A DNA stretch of 64,000 bases from Paenibacillus marchantiophytorum (GCF_014640555.1 NZ_BMHE01000036.1:1-64000); one strand, 5' to 3'; counted from the stretch's first letter, positions 52,784 through 60,657 are shown. Notes: generated by a model not told the origin, from the letters alone. Made by a program: numbers and translations.

Positions 52784-53629
52784 TTACGCATCTCCTTTTT
52801 TACTTTCTTTACTGTCAAAGTAATTACCTGGCTCTACCGTGATCTGCTTTGTTTTGGAATCTACGCCATACAGGCGAGCTAGGGAAACATATTGATCCAC
52901 TAAGTGCTCCTCGGCTTCACAGGACTCCATGAAGACACCAACCCCTTGAACAGAAGCTTTGAACTCCGCCAACAAATCCATCATCCCGTGGATCGTACCG
53001 CCCACATGCATGAAATCATCGATAATTAGTACTTTGGATTCTTCTTTCAAAGCTCGTCTTGCGAGCGACATCGTTTGAATCCGTTTGTTCGATCCGGACA
53101 CATAGTTGATACTAACCGCCGATCCCTCTGTCACTCTGCTATCCCTGCGAACAACAACAACGGGAAGGTTCATATAAGTAGCCGTCGCGTAAGCGAGCGG
53201 AATGCCTTTCGTCTCTACAGTCATAATGACGTCAATGTCACGACCAGCGAATGCCGATGCGAATGTTTTGCCGATTTCATTCAAATATTGGGGCTGCCCC
53301 ATAATATCAGACATATACAAATAACCGCCAGGAAGAATCCGCTCTGGCTGCTGCAATTGCAAGCAAAGATTTTGAATAAATTTGAGTGAGGTTTCCTTTG
53401 GCACCTTCGGTGAAAACTTCACCCCGCCAGCTGCTCCGGCAAGCGTATTCAGTTCACCCAAGCCCTCTTCCTCGAACACTTCTTTAATAATCGCCAAATC
53501 TTCGCTAATGGAAGACTTAGCTGAGTTGTAACGCTCGGCAAAAGTCGTTAAAGGGATTAACGAGTGGGGGCGAAACAACAAATATTGTGTCATTTCAACC
53601 AGCCTAGCGCTCCTTTTCAACTTTTTCAT
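52784..53629 (-). CDS. purR: Purine operon repressor PurR
   Basis: 281-residue repressor with an N-terminal winged helix (about 1-75) and a phosphoribosyltransferase-like domain that senses PRPP (VLIIDDFMHVGGTIHGM). When PRPP is low it blocks purine genes at PurBoxes. The ATG at 53629 has GGGGGG about 8 bases upstream; an ATG at 53644 is inside that site. A PurBox overlaps its own promoter, which points to autoregulation. Confidence 0.96.
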   Translation of the reverse strand: MKKLKRSARLVEMTQYLLFRPHSLIPLTTFAERYNSAKSSISEDLAIIKEVFEEEGLGELNTLAGAAGGVKFSPKVPKETSLKFIQNLCLQLQQPERILPGGYLYMSDIMGQPQYLNEIGKTFASAFAGRDIDVIMTVETKGIPLAYATATYMNLPVVVVRRDSRVTEGSAVSINYVSGSNKRIQTMSLARRALKEESKVLIIDDFMHVGGTIHGMMDLLAEFKASVQGVGVFMESCEAEEHLVDQYVSLARLYGVDSKTKQITVEPGNYFDSKESKKGDA

Positions 53630-53644
53630 CGCACTACCCCCCAT

Positions 53645-53660
53645 AAATCCGAATATTATA
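53645..53660 (-). promoter_or_regulatory. PurBox overlapping the purR -10
   Basis: Plus-strand AAATCCGAATATT (53645-53657) matches the PurBox consensus AWWWCCGAACWWT at 12 of 13 positions. It overlaps a minus-strand TATAAT (53655-53660). No good -35 is seen. Only one box was found; PurR usually binds two. Confidence 0.55.
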
Positions 53661-53842
53661 AAGAAAATATACCACTTTTATACGTATTTATTCAAGCTTC
53701 TCATGAAAATTATATTGACACAAATATGACACAGATGTGACATTTCAACTTTAGGCAGCGGCTCACCCGAAGAACTCCCCTGCAAGAGGAAAACCGGCTT
53801 AACCGCCCTGAGAGATCAGCCTCTTAAGGGTTTATGACCTGT

Positions 53843-54026
53843 TAAAGGGAACTGTAGGACGCTATTTAGGCAAAAAGCAGGGATGCGAGGGGCATAGCGG
53901 AACTACAGGGCCTTATTTCCACGAAAAGCACTAAATTTCGCTTGAAACAGCAAAATAGCGTACTGTAGTTCCCTCAACCTCGCGATACGGACACTTTTGC
54001 TAGAATAGCGCACTGTAGTTCCCTTA
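53843..54026. repeat. Intergenic palindromic repeat cluster, copy 2
   Basis: Four copies of the unit near AGGGAACTACAGTNCGCTATTT between ispE and purR: two forward (53844-53867, 53895-53918) and two reverse (53953-53974, 54004-54025). The second is the variant TAGCGGAACTACAGGGCCTTATTT. Total length (about 184 bp) equals that of copy 1 at 40793-40976. The rest of the 53661-54085 gap shows no gene. Confidence 0.85.
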
Positions 54027-54085
54027 CCTCCGGGGAGGTGGAGTAACTCCGCATTCACTTCAAAACATATAAACACTTAGAATTT

Positions 54086-54111
54086 AAAAAAGAGCCCTGT
54101 TAAAGGGCTCC
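54086..54111 (-). terminator. ispE terminator
   Basis: GAGCCCTTTAACAGGGCTC hairpin followed by six T on the minus strand, after the ispE stop. Confidence 0.9.
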
Positions 54112-54129
54112 CTCTGCTTCCGCAGCATT

Positions 54130-54984
54130 TTACGTCAACATCCGCACCGCATAGACATCCTTACAGAATCCACGTAGGCCATTATAAATCCTCGGCACCT
54201 TAGCTTCCTTCGAGACAAGCCCGAATACCGTTGGCCCGCTGCCCGACATCAGCACTCCGTCAGCCCCAAGCCGCTGCATGCACTCCTTGAGATGTCTGAC
54301 CTCTGGGTACAGATCCAGCGTCACTTCCTCCAGCACATTGCCTAGGTTTCCGCAGAGCTGGTCGAACTGCTTGTTGCGAATAGCGCTCAGCACATTGGCC
54401 GTAGAAGGATGACTTTTGATCTCACGCGCATTCAACTTCCCATAAATCTCCGAAGTAGACACATTGATCGGCGGTTTCGCCAAGACAACCCAGCACTGCG
54501 GCGGGGAGGCCATGTGTTCCAGCTTCTCCCCACGGCCTGTGGCCAAAGCCGTCCCTCCCGTTACACAGAAAGGCACATCCGAACCAAGCTCCGCACCAAG
54601 CACTCGGAGCTCTTCCATCGGAATATTCAAGTTCCATAGTCGATTCAAGCCCCGGAGCGTCGCCGCCGCATCACTGCTCCCCCCAGCCAAACCCGCTGCC
54701 ACAGGGATCTGCTTGTCCAAGTGGATATAGACGCCTTGCTTGACGTCATAGCGATCCTTAATCAGACGCGCCGCCTGGAAGGCCAAATTCTTCTCATCAA
54801 GCGGAATATAGCCTGCTTGGCTTGAGATGATAATCGTATCGCGCGCAAGCTCCTGCATTTCGATCCGATCCGCCAGGTCGACCATCGTCATCACCATCTC
54901 AACCTCATGGTAGCCGTCTGCTCTTTTATGTAAAACATCAAGGGATAAATTTATTTTCGCCGGTGCTTTCTCAAAAATCTTCAT
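54130..54984 (-). CDS. ispE: 4-diphosphocytidyl-2-C-methyl-D-erythritol kinase
   Basis: GHMP kinase of the MEP isoprenoid pathway. The N-terminal APAKINLSLDVL, the ATP loop PVAAGLAGGSSDAAATLRGL (about 92-111) and the C-terminal MSGSGPTVFGL are clear. 284 residues. It lies between sspF and purR, the conserved ispE place in Bacillales. Confidence 0.96.
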   Translation of the reverse strand: MKIFEKAPAKINLSLDVLHKRADGYHEVEMVMTMVDLADRIEMQELARDTIIISSQAGYIPLDEKNLAFQAARLIKDRYDVKQGVYIHLDKQIPVAAGLAGGSSDAAATLRGLNRLWNLNIPMEELRVLGAELGSDVPFCVTGGTALATGRGEKLEHMASPPQCWVVLAKPPINVSTSEIYGKLNAREIKSHPSTANVLSAIRNKQFDQLCGNLGNVLEEVTLDLYPEVRHLKECMQRLGADGVLMSGSGPTVFGLVSKEAKVPRIYNGLRGFCKDVYAVRMLT

Positions 54985-55034
54985 ACGATCACCTTCTTTT
55001 GCTCGATTGCCGTTAAAATATTATAACAAAAGCG

Positions 55035-55064
55035 CAAAAAAAAAGCTAAAGCAATTGCTTTAGC
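55035..55064 (-). terminator. sspF terminator
   Basis: GGCTAAAGC-AATT-GCTTTAGC perfect stem followed by nine T on the minus strand, directly after the stop codon. Confidence 0.93.
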
Positions 55065-55066
55065 CG

Positions 55067-55528
55067 TCAGTTAGGGCGTTGTTCATACGGAGACGCTTGC
55101 CCAGAGCCCGTATTTTGCGGATTAAACGCCACGGAATACGGCTGATTCACATAAGTCGATGGCATAAAACCAGCTTGTTGCTGATTCATTGGTTGGTTGG
55201 AATTTGACTGGTTGTACATTGGTTGGTTGTATGTGGGCTGGTTATATGTGACTTGACTATATCCCGAATGGCTGTATGTCGCTTGGTTATACGTTGGTTG
55301 GCTATAAGCCTGCTGATTGTAACTGGATGAGCTGACAGACGGCGATGAAGCCGAGTGCTGCTTCGCCAAATGCTCCTGCGCGATTTGGATAGCACGTTTC
55401 ACCATATTCCCCGCATCCTTCGTTCGAATGCCTTCCCAACCTTCACGCTGAACCACATCATAAAACCCGAGATCCTTGGCCAACTCATATTTGAAATTTT
55501 CTGACATCACACCTCTTCTGCGACCCAT
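55067..55528 (-). CDS. sspF: Small acid-soluble spore protein SspF with long Tyr/Gln/Asn repeat tail
   Basis: The first 60 residues match the SspF family (MGRRRGVMSENFKYELAKDL, DVVQREGWEGIRTKDAGN, MVKRAIQIAQEHLAKQ), a DNA-binding spore protein usually about 61 residues long. Here the protein continues to 153. After a Ser-rich hinge (about 61-70) comes a run of degenerate tetrapeptide to octapeptide repeats of the type YNQPTYSQ (about 71-118), then a Pro/Gln/Asn-rich end. The tail resembles prion-like low-complexity sequence. The frame is intact, and a sigma-G promoter, ribosome site and terminator surround it. Confidence 0.92.
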   Translation of the reverse strand: MGRRRGVMSENFKYELAKDLGFYDVVQREGWEGIRTKDAGNMVKRAIQIAQEHLAKQHSASSPSVSSSSYNQQAYSQPTYNQATYSHSGYSQVTYNQPTYNQPMYNQSNSNQPMNQQQAGFMPSTYVNQPYSVAFNPQNTGSGQASPYEQRPN

Positions 55529-55572
55529 ACCTTTAACCTCCTTTGTTTAATCCATTCCTCTGAAAGTAGGTT

Positions 55573-55601
55573 TAGTATGCCCAAGAGAAGAAGGTCCATA
55601 C
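55573..55601 (-). promoter_or_regulatory. sspF sigma-G promoter
   Basis: Minus-strand GTATG (55597-55601), 17-bp spacer, CATACTA (55573-55579), matching GHATR and CATNHTA fully. About 45 bases before the sspF ATG. Confidence 0.75.
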
Positions 55602-55607
55602 AAATGC

Positions 55608-55630
55608 AAAAACAGACCCTCAGGTCTGCT
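55608..55630 (-). terminator. veg terminator
   Basis: AGCAGACC-TGAG-GGTCTGTTTTTG on the minus strand, about 20 bases after the veg stop. Confidence 0.85.
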
Positions 55631-55650
55631 CATATAGGAAACTATTTAAG

Positions 55651-55926
55651 CTAATGTTGGATATAGGTGATACGAACTTGGCCATCATCGTTACATACCG
55701 TAACTTCTACGGATTCAGTAAGAATATCGGCGTAGCTGTAAGACACTCGTTTAAAGGCATGAGATTCTTGGTCTAATTTCACAATAAATACAGAAGGGTA
55801 GGTTTCTTCTAAAACACCGGAACGTTCGACAGTCTTACGACGGCCACCATTCGCTCTCAACATGATCTTCTGCCCAACGTGGGGCTCCAAACTGCGTTTG
55901 ATCTCCAACAGCGCATTTTTTGCCAT
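55651..55926 (-). CDS. veg: Veg protein
   Basis: 91-residue protein of the Veg family (MAKNALLEIKRSLEPHVGQK, LRANGGRRKTVERSGVLEETYPSVFIVKL), linked in B. subtilis to biofilm matrix gene expression and spore outgrowth. The fold is Sm/SH3-like. The ATG at 55926 has GAGGTGGT upstream; a TTG two codons earlier is less likely. It is preceded by two consensus promoters, in line with the very high expression known for veg. Confidence 0.95.
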   Translation of the reverse strand: MAKNALLEIKRSLEPHVGQKIMLRANGGRRKTVERSGVLEETYPSVFIVKLDQESHAFKRVSYSYADILTESVEVTVCNDDGQVRITYIQH

Positions 55927-55953
55927 TGTCAACTACCACCTCTTTCCTTGTTA

Positions 55954-55982
55954 ATTATAACCCATTCAGACAGGCATGTCAA
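55954..55982 (-). promoter_or_regulatory. veg promoter P1 (perfect consensus)
   Basis: TTGACA (55977-55982), 17 bp, TATAAT (55954-55959) on the minus strand, all 12 consensus bases present. Confidence 0.88.
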
Positions 55983-55994
55983 ACAGGGGCAAAT

Positions 55995-56024
55995 ATTATA
56001 TCAGCACCACAATCCTGTTGTCAA
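55995..56024 (-). promoter_or_regulatory. veg promoter P2
   Basis: TTGACA (56019-56024), 18 bp, TATAAT (55995-56000) on the minus strand, 42 bp upstream of P1. Confidence 0.8.
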
Positions 56025-56103
56025 CGGCATTTTCACCTAATTTCTGAATTCCCCATCTTACAGGTTGTCTCCAAAGTTCGCAAATTATTCACACTTTTCC
56101 AAT

Positions 56104-56160
56104 AAAAAAGAACACCTACTCCGTCATCCCCTCCTAAGAGTTGAATAACAAGCAGGTGTT
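56104..56160 (-). terminator. yabG terminator (candidate)
   Basis: AACACCT pairs with AGGTGTT across a long loop, followed by CTTTTTTATT on the minus strand, between yabG and veg. The large loop makes it weaker than the other terminators. Confidence 0.5.
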
Positions 56161-56218
56161 ATATCTCAGACCGATCAGCGGGCTCGCTCGTCTCTCGATC
56201 CGCTCTTCAGCATAATGC

Positions 56219-57097
56219 CTAAGCATGTTCTTCCGAATGCGCATGCATGATCCCTGGAATGCCCATGCGGTAGCTCCCTCTCGTCTCTACGCCGCCTAAT
56301 CCATCGAGGCCTGTCACCGTCAAATCGACAATATCCAACATCGAGATCGTGTCCTTCACTGAGGTATACGAGAGTTTGGCTGCAATACAAAGCGGATCCA
56401 AGGCATGAATGAGGATGCGTGCCGGAGAACTGGCGAAGTTCGCCCCAGCCCTCAGAAGAGCCTCAAAATGAGACTGGCAAGCCCCAGCAACAATAATCAT
56501 CGAGTCCAGGTTGCGTTCATACTGCCTAGCTATCTGGACTGCGTTCACGAAGTTCTGAGAATTCTTATAGCTGCCAAGATTGCCGGGGCCTCCACTTTTG
56601 CGATGCTTAAGTATGCCGTCATGGCCAGTAATCACAACAATGTTCGGTTTAATCTGCGGCAGCAGCCTGTGCAGGGCCTCAGCCATTTGCGATTCAGGAA
56701 TATAGAAGCCCTCCGCGGGTATGCGCAGCTCCCCATAGATCTGCATGCTTTTGCGCAAATAGGTCGGATCGCCATCGAGATGCAGCACTTTACCCGGAAC
56801 TTCAAAGTAGCTGATTTCCGCTTTCTGTTTATGGGGGAGGGAGAGTTGATTTTTCTCCTGCAATTGCATTTGGGCTACCGCCAACCGCCGCAGCGACTCG
56901 CGAAATTCAGGTGAACTCGATCGCGGATGATCCATCGCTTCCGCCGGATTCGATATCGTGAGGTCAACTAAAGGCGCATCCGCAAGTAATCGGTAGTCCA
57001 CACCGCGCAGAACAGCTTTGAGCTGCTCAATGCGCTCAATCTTAAACATGACGTCTCCGCCATAGGATTTACGGGTAACAAAGTCTCCTTGCCTCAT
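56219..57097 (-). CDS. yabG: Sporulation-specific protease YabG
   Basis: 292-residue cysteine-type protease that trims spore coat proteins in B. subtilis. VTRKSYGGDVMFKIERI at the N-terminus, VPGKVLHLDGDPTYLRKS, PNIVVITGHDGI, IIVAGACQSHFEALLRAGANFASSPARILIHALDP and the GGVETRG end follow the family. GGAGGGG precedes the ATG at 57097, just downstream of a sigma-K-like promoter and of rsmA. Confidence 0.94.
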   Translation of the reverse strand: MRQGDFVTRKSYGGDVMFKIERIEQLKAVLRGVDYRLLADAPLVDLTISNPAEAMDHPRSSSPEFRESLRRLAVAQMQLQEKNQLSLPHKQKAEISYFEVPGKVLHLDGDPTYLRKSMQIYGELRIPAEGFYIPESQMAEALHRLLPQIKPNIVVITGHDGILKHRKSGGPGNLGSYKNSQNFVNAVQIARQYERNLDSMIIVAGACQSHFEALLRAGANFASSPARILIHALDPLCIAAKLSYTSVKDTISMLDIVDLTVTGLDGLGGVETRGSYRMGIPGIMHAHSEEHA

Positions 57098-57119
57098 CGC
57101 AGAAATCCCCTCCTAGGGG

Positions 57120-57148
57120 TATCCTATGGCGATACTGGGCATTTGGTG
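57120..57148 (-). promoter_or_regulatory. yabG sigma-K-type promoter (candidate)
   Basis: Minus-strand CATAGGATA (57120-57128) fits CATANNNTA and a CACC (57145-57148) lies 16 bp upstream, the sigma-K layout. yabG is a sigma-K gene in B. subtilis. Confidence 0.55.
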
Positions 57149-57152
57149 CGGG

Positions 57153-58061
57153 TTATTTGCAGCCGTGCGCTTGGAGAGCCGACGACAAGCGCGCGAACTC
57201 TTCCATGCTGAGCGTCTCGCCGCGGCGCGAAGGCTCGATCTCAATGCCGTGCAGCAGCGCTTCCAGCTCAGGCTTGTTTTCCTTGGTAAAGAACCGCGCA
57301 GCCAAGTTATTGTACAGGGTTTTGCGCCGCTGAACGAAGGACGCCTGGACGACAGCGAAGAAGAAGTCCACGTCGGTAACATCGACCGGCGGGGTTTGAC
57401 GCACGCGCAGCCGGATCACGGCGGAATCGACGTTCGGCTGCGGCACGAAGACGGTGCGCGGCACGATTGTGACGAGCTCCGGCTCGCAGTGGAACTGAAC
57501 GGCAATGCTAAGGCTGCCGTAATCTTTAGTGCCTGGACGTGCCGCCATGCGGTCGGCCACTTCTTTCTGAATCATCACGACGATATTCTCCAGAGGCAGC
57601 TTCTCCTCGAGAAGCTTCATAATAATCGGTGTCGTGATGTAGTAGGGCAAGTTGGCGACGACACTGACGCCATCTACGCCTTGGAAGTGCTCCCGGAACA
57701 ACGCCTGGAGGTCGGTTTTCAGGATATCCCCATGAACCACAGTGGCATGGGGGTAAGGCTCCAGCGTTTCGGCCAGAATAGGCAGCAAACGCTGATCGAT
57801 CTCAACCGCCAGGACGCGGCCGGCGAGTTTGGCCAATTGCTGCGTGAGCGCGCCAATCCCAGGGCCAACCTCCAAGGCTGCTTTATTCGGTCCAAGCTCA
57901 GCCGCCATGACGATCTTGCTGAGGATGTTTTGGTCAATCAAGAAATTCTGACCCAGGCTCTTTTTGAGCACAAGACCATTTCGTTTAATAATTTGTTTTG
58001 TTTTACTGGGTGTTGCGACATCTTCAGCTGTTACAATGACTTCATTTCCGGGTATATTCAT
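57153..58061 (-). CDS. rsmA: 16S rRNA dimethyladenosine transferase
   Basis: KsgA enzyme that methylates A1518 and A1519 of 16S rRNA. The SAM-binding motif LEVGPGIGALTQ, GDILKTD and the catalytic NLPYYITTPI are present, with the C-terminal helical domain. Of several in-frame starts the ATG at 58061 has GAGGT at the best distance and gives 302 residues; an open extension to 58142 has no ribosome site and overlaps the approach to rnmV. It follows rnmV directly, the usual pairing. Confidence 0.96.
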   Translation of the reverse strand: MNIPGNEVIVTAEDVATPSKTKQIIKRNGLVLKKSLGQNFLIDQNILSKIVMAAELGPNKAALEVGPGIGALTQQLAKLAGRVLAVEIDQRLLPILAETLEPYPHATVVHGDILKTDLQALFREHFQGVDGVSVVANLPYYITTPIIMKLLEEKLPLENIVVMIQKEVADRMAARPGTKDYGSLSIAVQFHCEPELVTIVPRTVFVPQPNVDSAVIRLRVRQTPPVDVTDVDFFFAVVQASFVQRRKTLYNNLAARFFTKENKPELEALLHGIEIEPSRRGETLSMEEFARLSSALQAHGCK

Positions 58062-58156
58062 CATGTAGACCTCTTCATCTATAGGTTCTGGGCATTTCTT
58101 CTCTAAGGCCTCTAAAGGCCAGTACAAGCGATGTAAGCGCAATCTTGACCTAAGTT

Positions 58157-58699
58157 CTACTTCTCAGCTTCCAGAAGCTCTACAGCTGCCTCAAATTCCT
58201 CTCGCGAGATCTGAAACATCGCACAGCGTTTAAAGAACTGTTTGCCATTGCAGTAGCCAATGCCTAAGGCATTGCCCACAATAAGCCGACGAGCTGCCGC
58301 CTCGGCGTGAACGATCAATCCTGCCGACACGAGGTCTTCGATCGTCAATTGGGACACCGCGCCCTCGTATTCGGTCCGCAGGCTCTGAAGAGCTTGACGA
58401 ATCGTCTCCGGCGTCGCGTTCTCAACCCCGATATCACCCTTATACGCTGCTTGCTCTTGGGTGATGAAAGCATGTTTGCAGCCGGGTACCTTGGCCGCTA
58501 CAATTTTGCGAATCCGTTCACCTGCGTGATCCGGATCCGTGAAGATAATAACGCCTCTGCGCTGCTGAGCGAGTGCGATTCGCTTCAAGACGGCTTGGCC
58601 GATCGCAGAGCCGCCGGTTTCAATCGTATCCGCCTCGACTGCTCGGCGGATGGCTGCTGTATCGTCTTTTCCTTCGACGACAATGACTTCTTTAATCAT
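58157..58699 (-). CDS. rnmV: Ribonuclease M5
   Basis: TOPRIM-domain endonuclease that matures 5S rRNA. Acidic motifs IVVEGKDD near the N-terminus and FTDPDHAGERIRK in the TOPRIM core are intact, with the C-terminal RNA-binding part (NGKQFFKRCAMFQISREEFEAAV). 180 residues, usual length. It lies between yabE and rsmA. Confidence 0.95.
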   Translation of the reverse strand: MIKEVIVVEGKDDTAAIRRAVEADTIETGGSAIGQAVLKRIALAQQRRGVIIFTDPDHAGERIRKIVAAKVPGCKHAFITQEQAAYKGDIGVENATPETIRQALQSLRTEYEGAVSQLTIEDLVSAGLIVHAEAAARRLIVGNALGIGYCNGKQFFKRCAMFQISREEFEAAVELLEAEK

Positions 58700-58721
58700 A
58701 ACGATTCCCTTCCCAGTACGC

Positions 58722-58750
58722 AGAAAAAGAAGAGGGGTCCCCTCTTCTTT
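58722..58750 (-). terminator. yabE terminator
   Basis: AAAGAAGAGGGG pairs with CCCCTCTTCTTT and TTTCTG follows on the minus strand, between yabE and rnmV. Confidence 0.85.
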
Positions 58751-58815
58751 CGCCCAGGCTGCTGGCCTGGCAACGTATATATGACATTCTTCCCGCCGAA
58801 ACAGACGTTTACACG

Positions 58816-59955
58816 TTAGTTTTCGGAAGGCTTTTTCGGTCCGACCACGTAGACCGTATACCCCTGTTTTGTTCCGAATTTATTGGCATAACCATTATCC
58901 TCGAAGTAGACATCAATAGTTTGGCCCTTCACACCGCTGCCGGTATCTTCTGCACGGCGGAAACCAATACCTTCAATGTACACCCACCAACCGAGTGGAA
59001 TGACTTTCGGATCAACAGCAATTGTTCTTCCTTCCGTTACGGTAGTGCCCGTATAGGTTTTACCATAACCAGGAGTCCCCTCTGATTTACCTGTTGATTC
59101 GGCTCCCGCTGAGTAAGCCGTGAGCTTCACATTTTTGAGGATTTGTTTATAACCGAAAGTAACCCCATTCTTCGAAACTTCATCCACGCTTGGCGAGGAA
59201 GCCGAAAGAACCACGACTGGATTCTTCGTGCCAATCGACACGACTTTCTTAATGCTTTCTGTTTGTACTTCTTCACCCACAACTGCTTCCGCGACTAAAA
59301 CACCGTCTTCGAAAGTCTTTTCTTTCTTCTTCAAGAGCACGCCTTCTTTGCCTTCTTGGACGATTTGCTCTTTGCCTTTGAGCAGCGATGCGTCGTTCTT
59401 CTTTTCCGTATCGAACGCGATCGGCTCTGTGACTGCCTCCGTCTCTTTTTTCACACGGACGATTTTGAGTTCATCGCCGGAAGCCAGAGCGGCTGTCGGT
59501 TCGGGAGTGATCTTGTCAAGCTCCCCAAGTGCAATATGTAAACGTTGCAATGCACTTTCTACCGTTCTTGCAGTTGTGTAAACAGTGGTGGTCTTTCCAT
59601 CAGCAGTCAATTGAATTGGTGATGCATGCTCGATAACAAATTTGTCTCCGCCTTTGATTTTGGTCGTAGGCATTGCAGATATTTCATCGTGTTCACCAAT
59701 CGTTATGGCTTGTTCATCCAGTAGGCGTTGCAGGACCCATTGTTTCGTATGTACAACGGTTTCTTGTCCATTCACAACCACGGATACGCTCTTGGTAGCC
59801 GTACCGTACAACAACACCAAAAACATGAAAGTCATTGCGATTGAGATAAGAGCTAAGCTTAAAATCAAACGCAAGTTTTCATGCTTCCATCGCAATGCGA
59901 AGGACATGCTGGATGATCGTTTTACATGGGTCTCGCTAATTGAGATACTGCCCAC
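58816..59955 (-). CDS. yabE: Cell-wall-binding YabE-type protein (DUF348-G5-3D)
   Basis: 379 residues similar to resuscitation-promoting-factor-like proteins of Firmicutes. A short cytoplasmic stretch, one membrane anchor (about 32-53), DUF348 repeats (about 55-170), a G5 domain (about 175-250) and a C-terminal 3D domain (about 280-375). The 3D domain has the catalytic aspartates in AVDPKVIPLG, RAEDTGSGV and IDVYFED, the fold of lytic transglycosylases. The start is GTG at 59955 behind AAGGAGG. It probably remodels peptidoglycan at the cell surface. A c-di-AMP riboswitch and terminator precede it. Confidence 0.93.
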   Translation of the reverse strand: MGSISISETHVKRSSSMSFALRWKHENLRLILSLALISIAMTFMFLVLLYGTATKSVSVVVNGQETVVHTKQWVLQRLLDEQAITIGEHDEISAMPTTKIKGGDKFVIEHASPIQLTADGKTTTVYTTARTVESALQRLHIALGELDKITPEPTAALASGDELKIVRVKKETEAVTEPIAFDTEKKNDASLLKGKEQIVQEGKEGVLLKKKEKTFEDGVLVAEAVVGEEVQTESIKKVVSIGTKNPVVVLSASSPSVDEVSKNGVTFGYKQILKNVKLTAYSAGAESTGKSEGTPGYGKTYTGTTVTEGRTIAVDPKVIPLGWWVYIEGIGFRRAEDTGSGVKGQTIDVYFEDNGYANKFGTKQGYTVYVVGPKKPSEN

Positions 59956-60167
59956 TTCTTCGGTCCTCCTTCAAAGCCTCGCCGCCAGGTTACAGCATGA
60001 TTAAATTTGACGCGACTAAGGTTTTTTAGTTTAACTTAATGTGTTCGCCTTCCACAGACGCTACTAAACGCCGTTTTCGGTCGTCCCACACCATTTCTGC
60101 CATTCATCATTCTATGAATTCCGGGTCCTTTTTAGTCGTCCATCCTGCGTATAACGCCGAAAGAAGA

Positions 60168-60203
60168 CAAAAAGCCAGCAAGAAGAGGACTCTTCTCGCT
60201 GGC
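60168..60203 (-). terminator. Riboswitch-controlled terminator in the yabE leader
   Basis: GCCAGCGAGAAGAG-TCC-TCTTCTTGCTGGC, a 14-bp stem, followed by TTTTTG on the minus strand, about 40 bases downstream of the ydaO-type aptamer and 210 bases before yabE. It is the expected expression platform. Nothing else is recognised between it and the ribosome site. Confidence 0.88.
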
Positions 60204-60244
60204 ATAGTTTGCATAGTGAAATACACAAATAGCACGAACGACAA

Positions 60245-60436
60245 TCGTTACCTCTCTTACGCTTACGAGGTTAGCTGACGGATTCGGACGTGAGAGTCGC
60301 CCTACTACAAGCATACACAGTATGCTCTAAGATTCACCCCTGTTACTCACTCTGTTCACTTCAGCAACGCTAAGGCTGCTTTAGCTTACAGTGGTTCCCC
60401 CGTTCCCATAAATGGAACTCAGCGAATGGAAAATCG
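60245..60436 (-). promoter_or_regulatory. Cyclic di-AMP riboswitch (ydaO-yuaA type)
   Basis: The minus strand shows the conserved blocks GGGAACGGGGGAACCA, GGGGTGAATC, ACTCTCACGTCCGAATCC, GTCAGCTAACCTCGTAAGCG and AGAGAGG in the right order and spacing. This aptamer class commonly controls cell-wall remodelling genes and turns them off when c-di-AMP is high. Followed by a strong terminator. Confidence 0.95.
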
Positions 60437-60467
60437 GCAAATTGGTTATTAAGTTATTATGAAAAGT

Positions 60468-60496
60468 ATATTACGCTGTTAATCTGAACCTGTAAA
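60468..60496 (-). promoter_or_regulatory. yabE promoter
   Basis: TTTACA (60491-60496), 17 bp, TAATAT (60468-60473) on the minus strand, about 30 bases before the riboswitch. The stretch 60497-60628 between this and the ecsA promoter shows no gene. Confidence 0.6.
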
Positions 60497-60628
60497 GGCA
60501 ATGACACCTGCTAAAAAGGGCTAAATCGACGAAAATTAGCTTAATTATCCAACAAAACTGCCTTTTATCTACATTTAACTCTTTATAACGTACGAATACT
60601 AACTATCTTCGAATTTACACTGTCAAAC

Positions 60629-60657
60629 TAGGCTTGGAAAGCAAATTTGTTTATAAT
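60629..60657 (+). promoter_or_regulatory. ecsA promoter (candidate)
   Basis: Perfect TATAAT (60652-60657) with a weak -35 TAGGCT (60629-60634) at 17 bp, about 60 bases before ecsA. Confidence 0.4.

Noticed and set aside
57126..58106. 326-codon open frame on the plus strand
   Set aside because: Antisense to rsmA; composition explained by the GC-rich rsmA codons.
60039..60314. Short frames on both strands in the yabE leader
   Set aside because: They lie within or beside the ydaO-type riboswitch and its terminator and lack ribosome sites.
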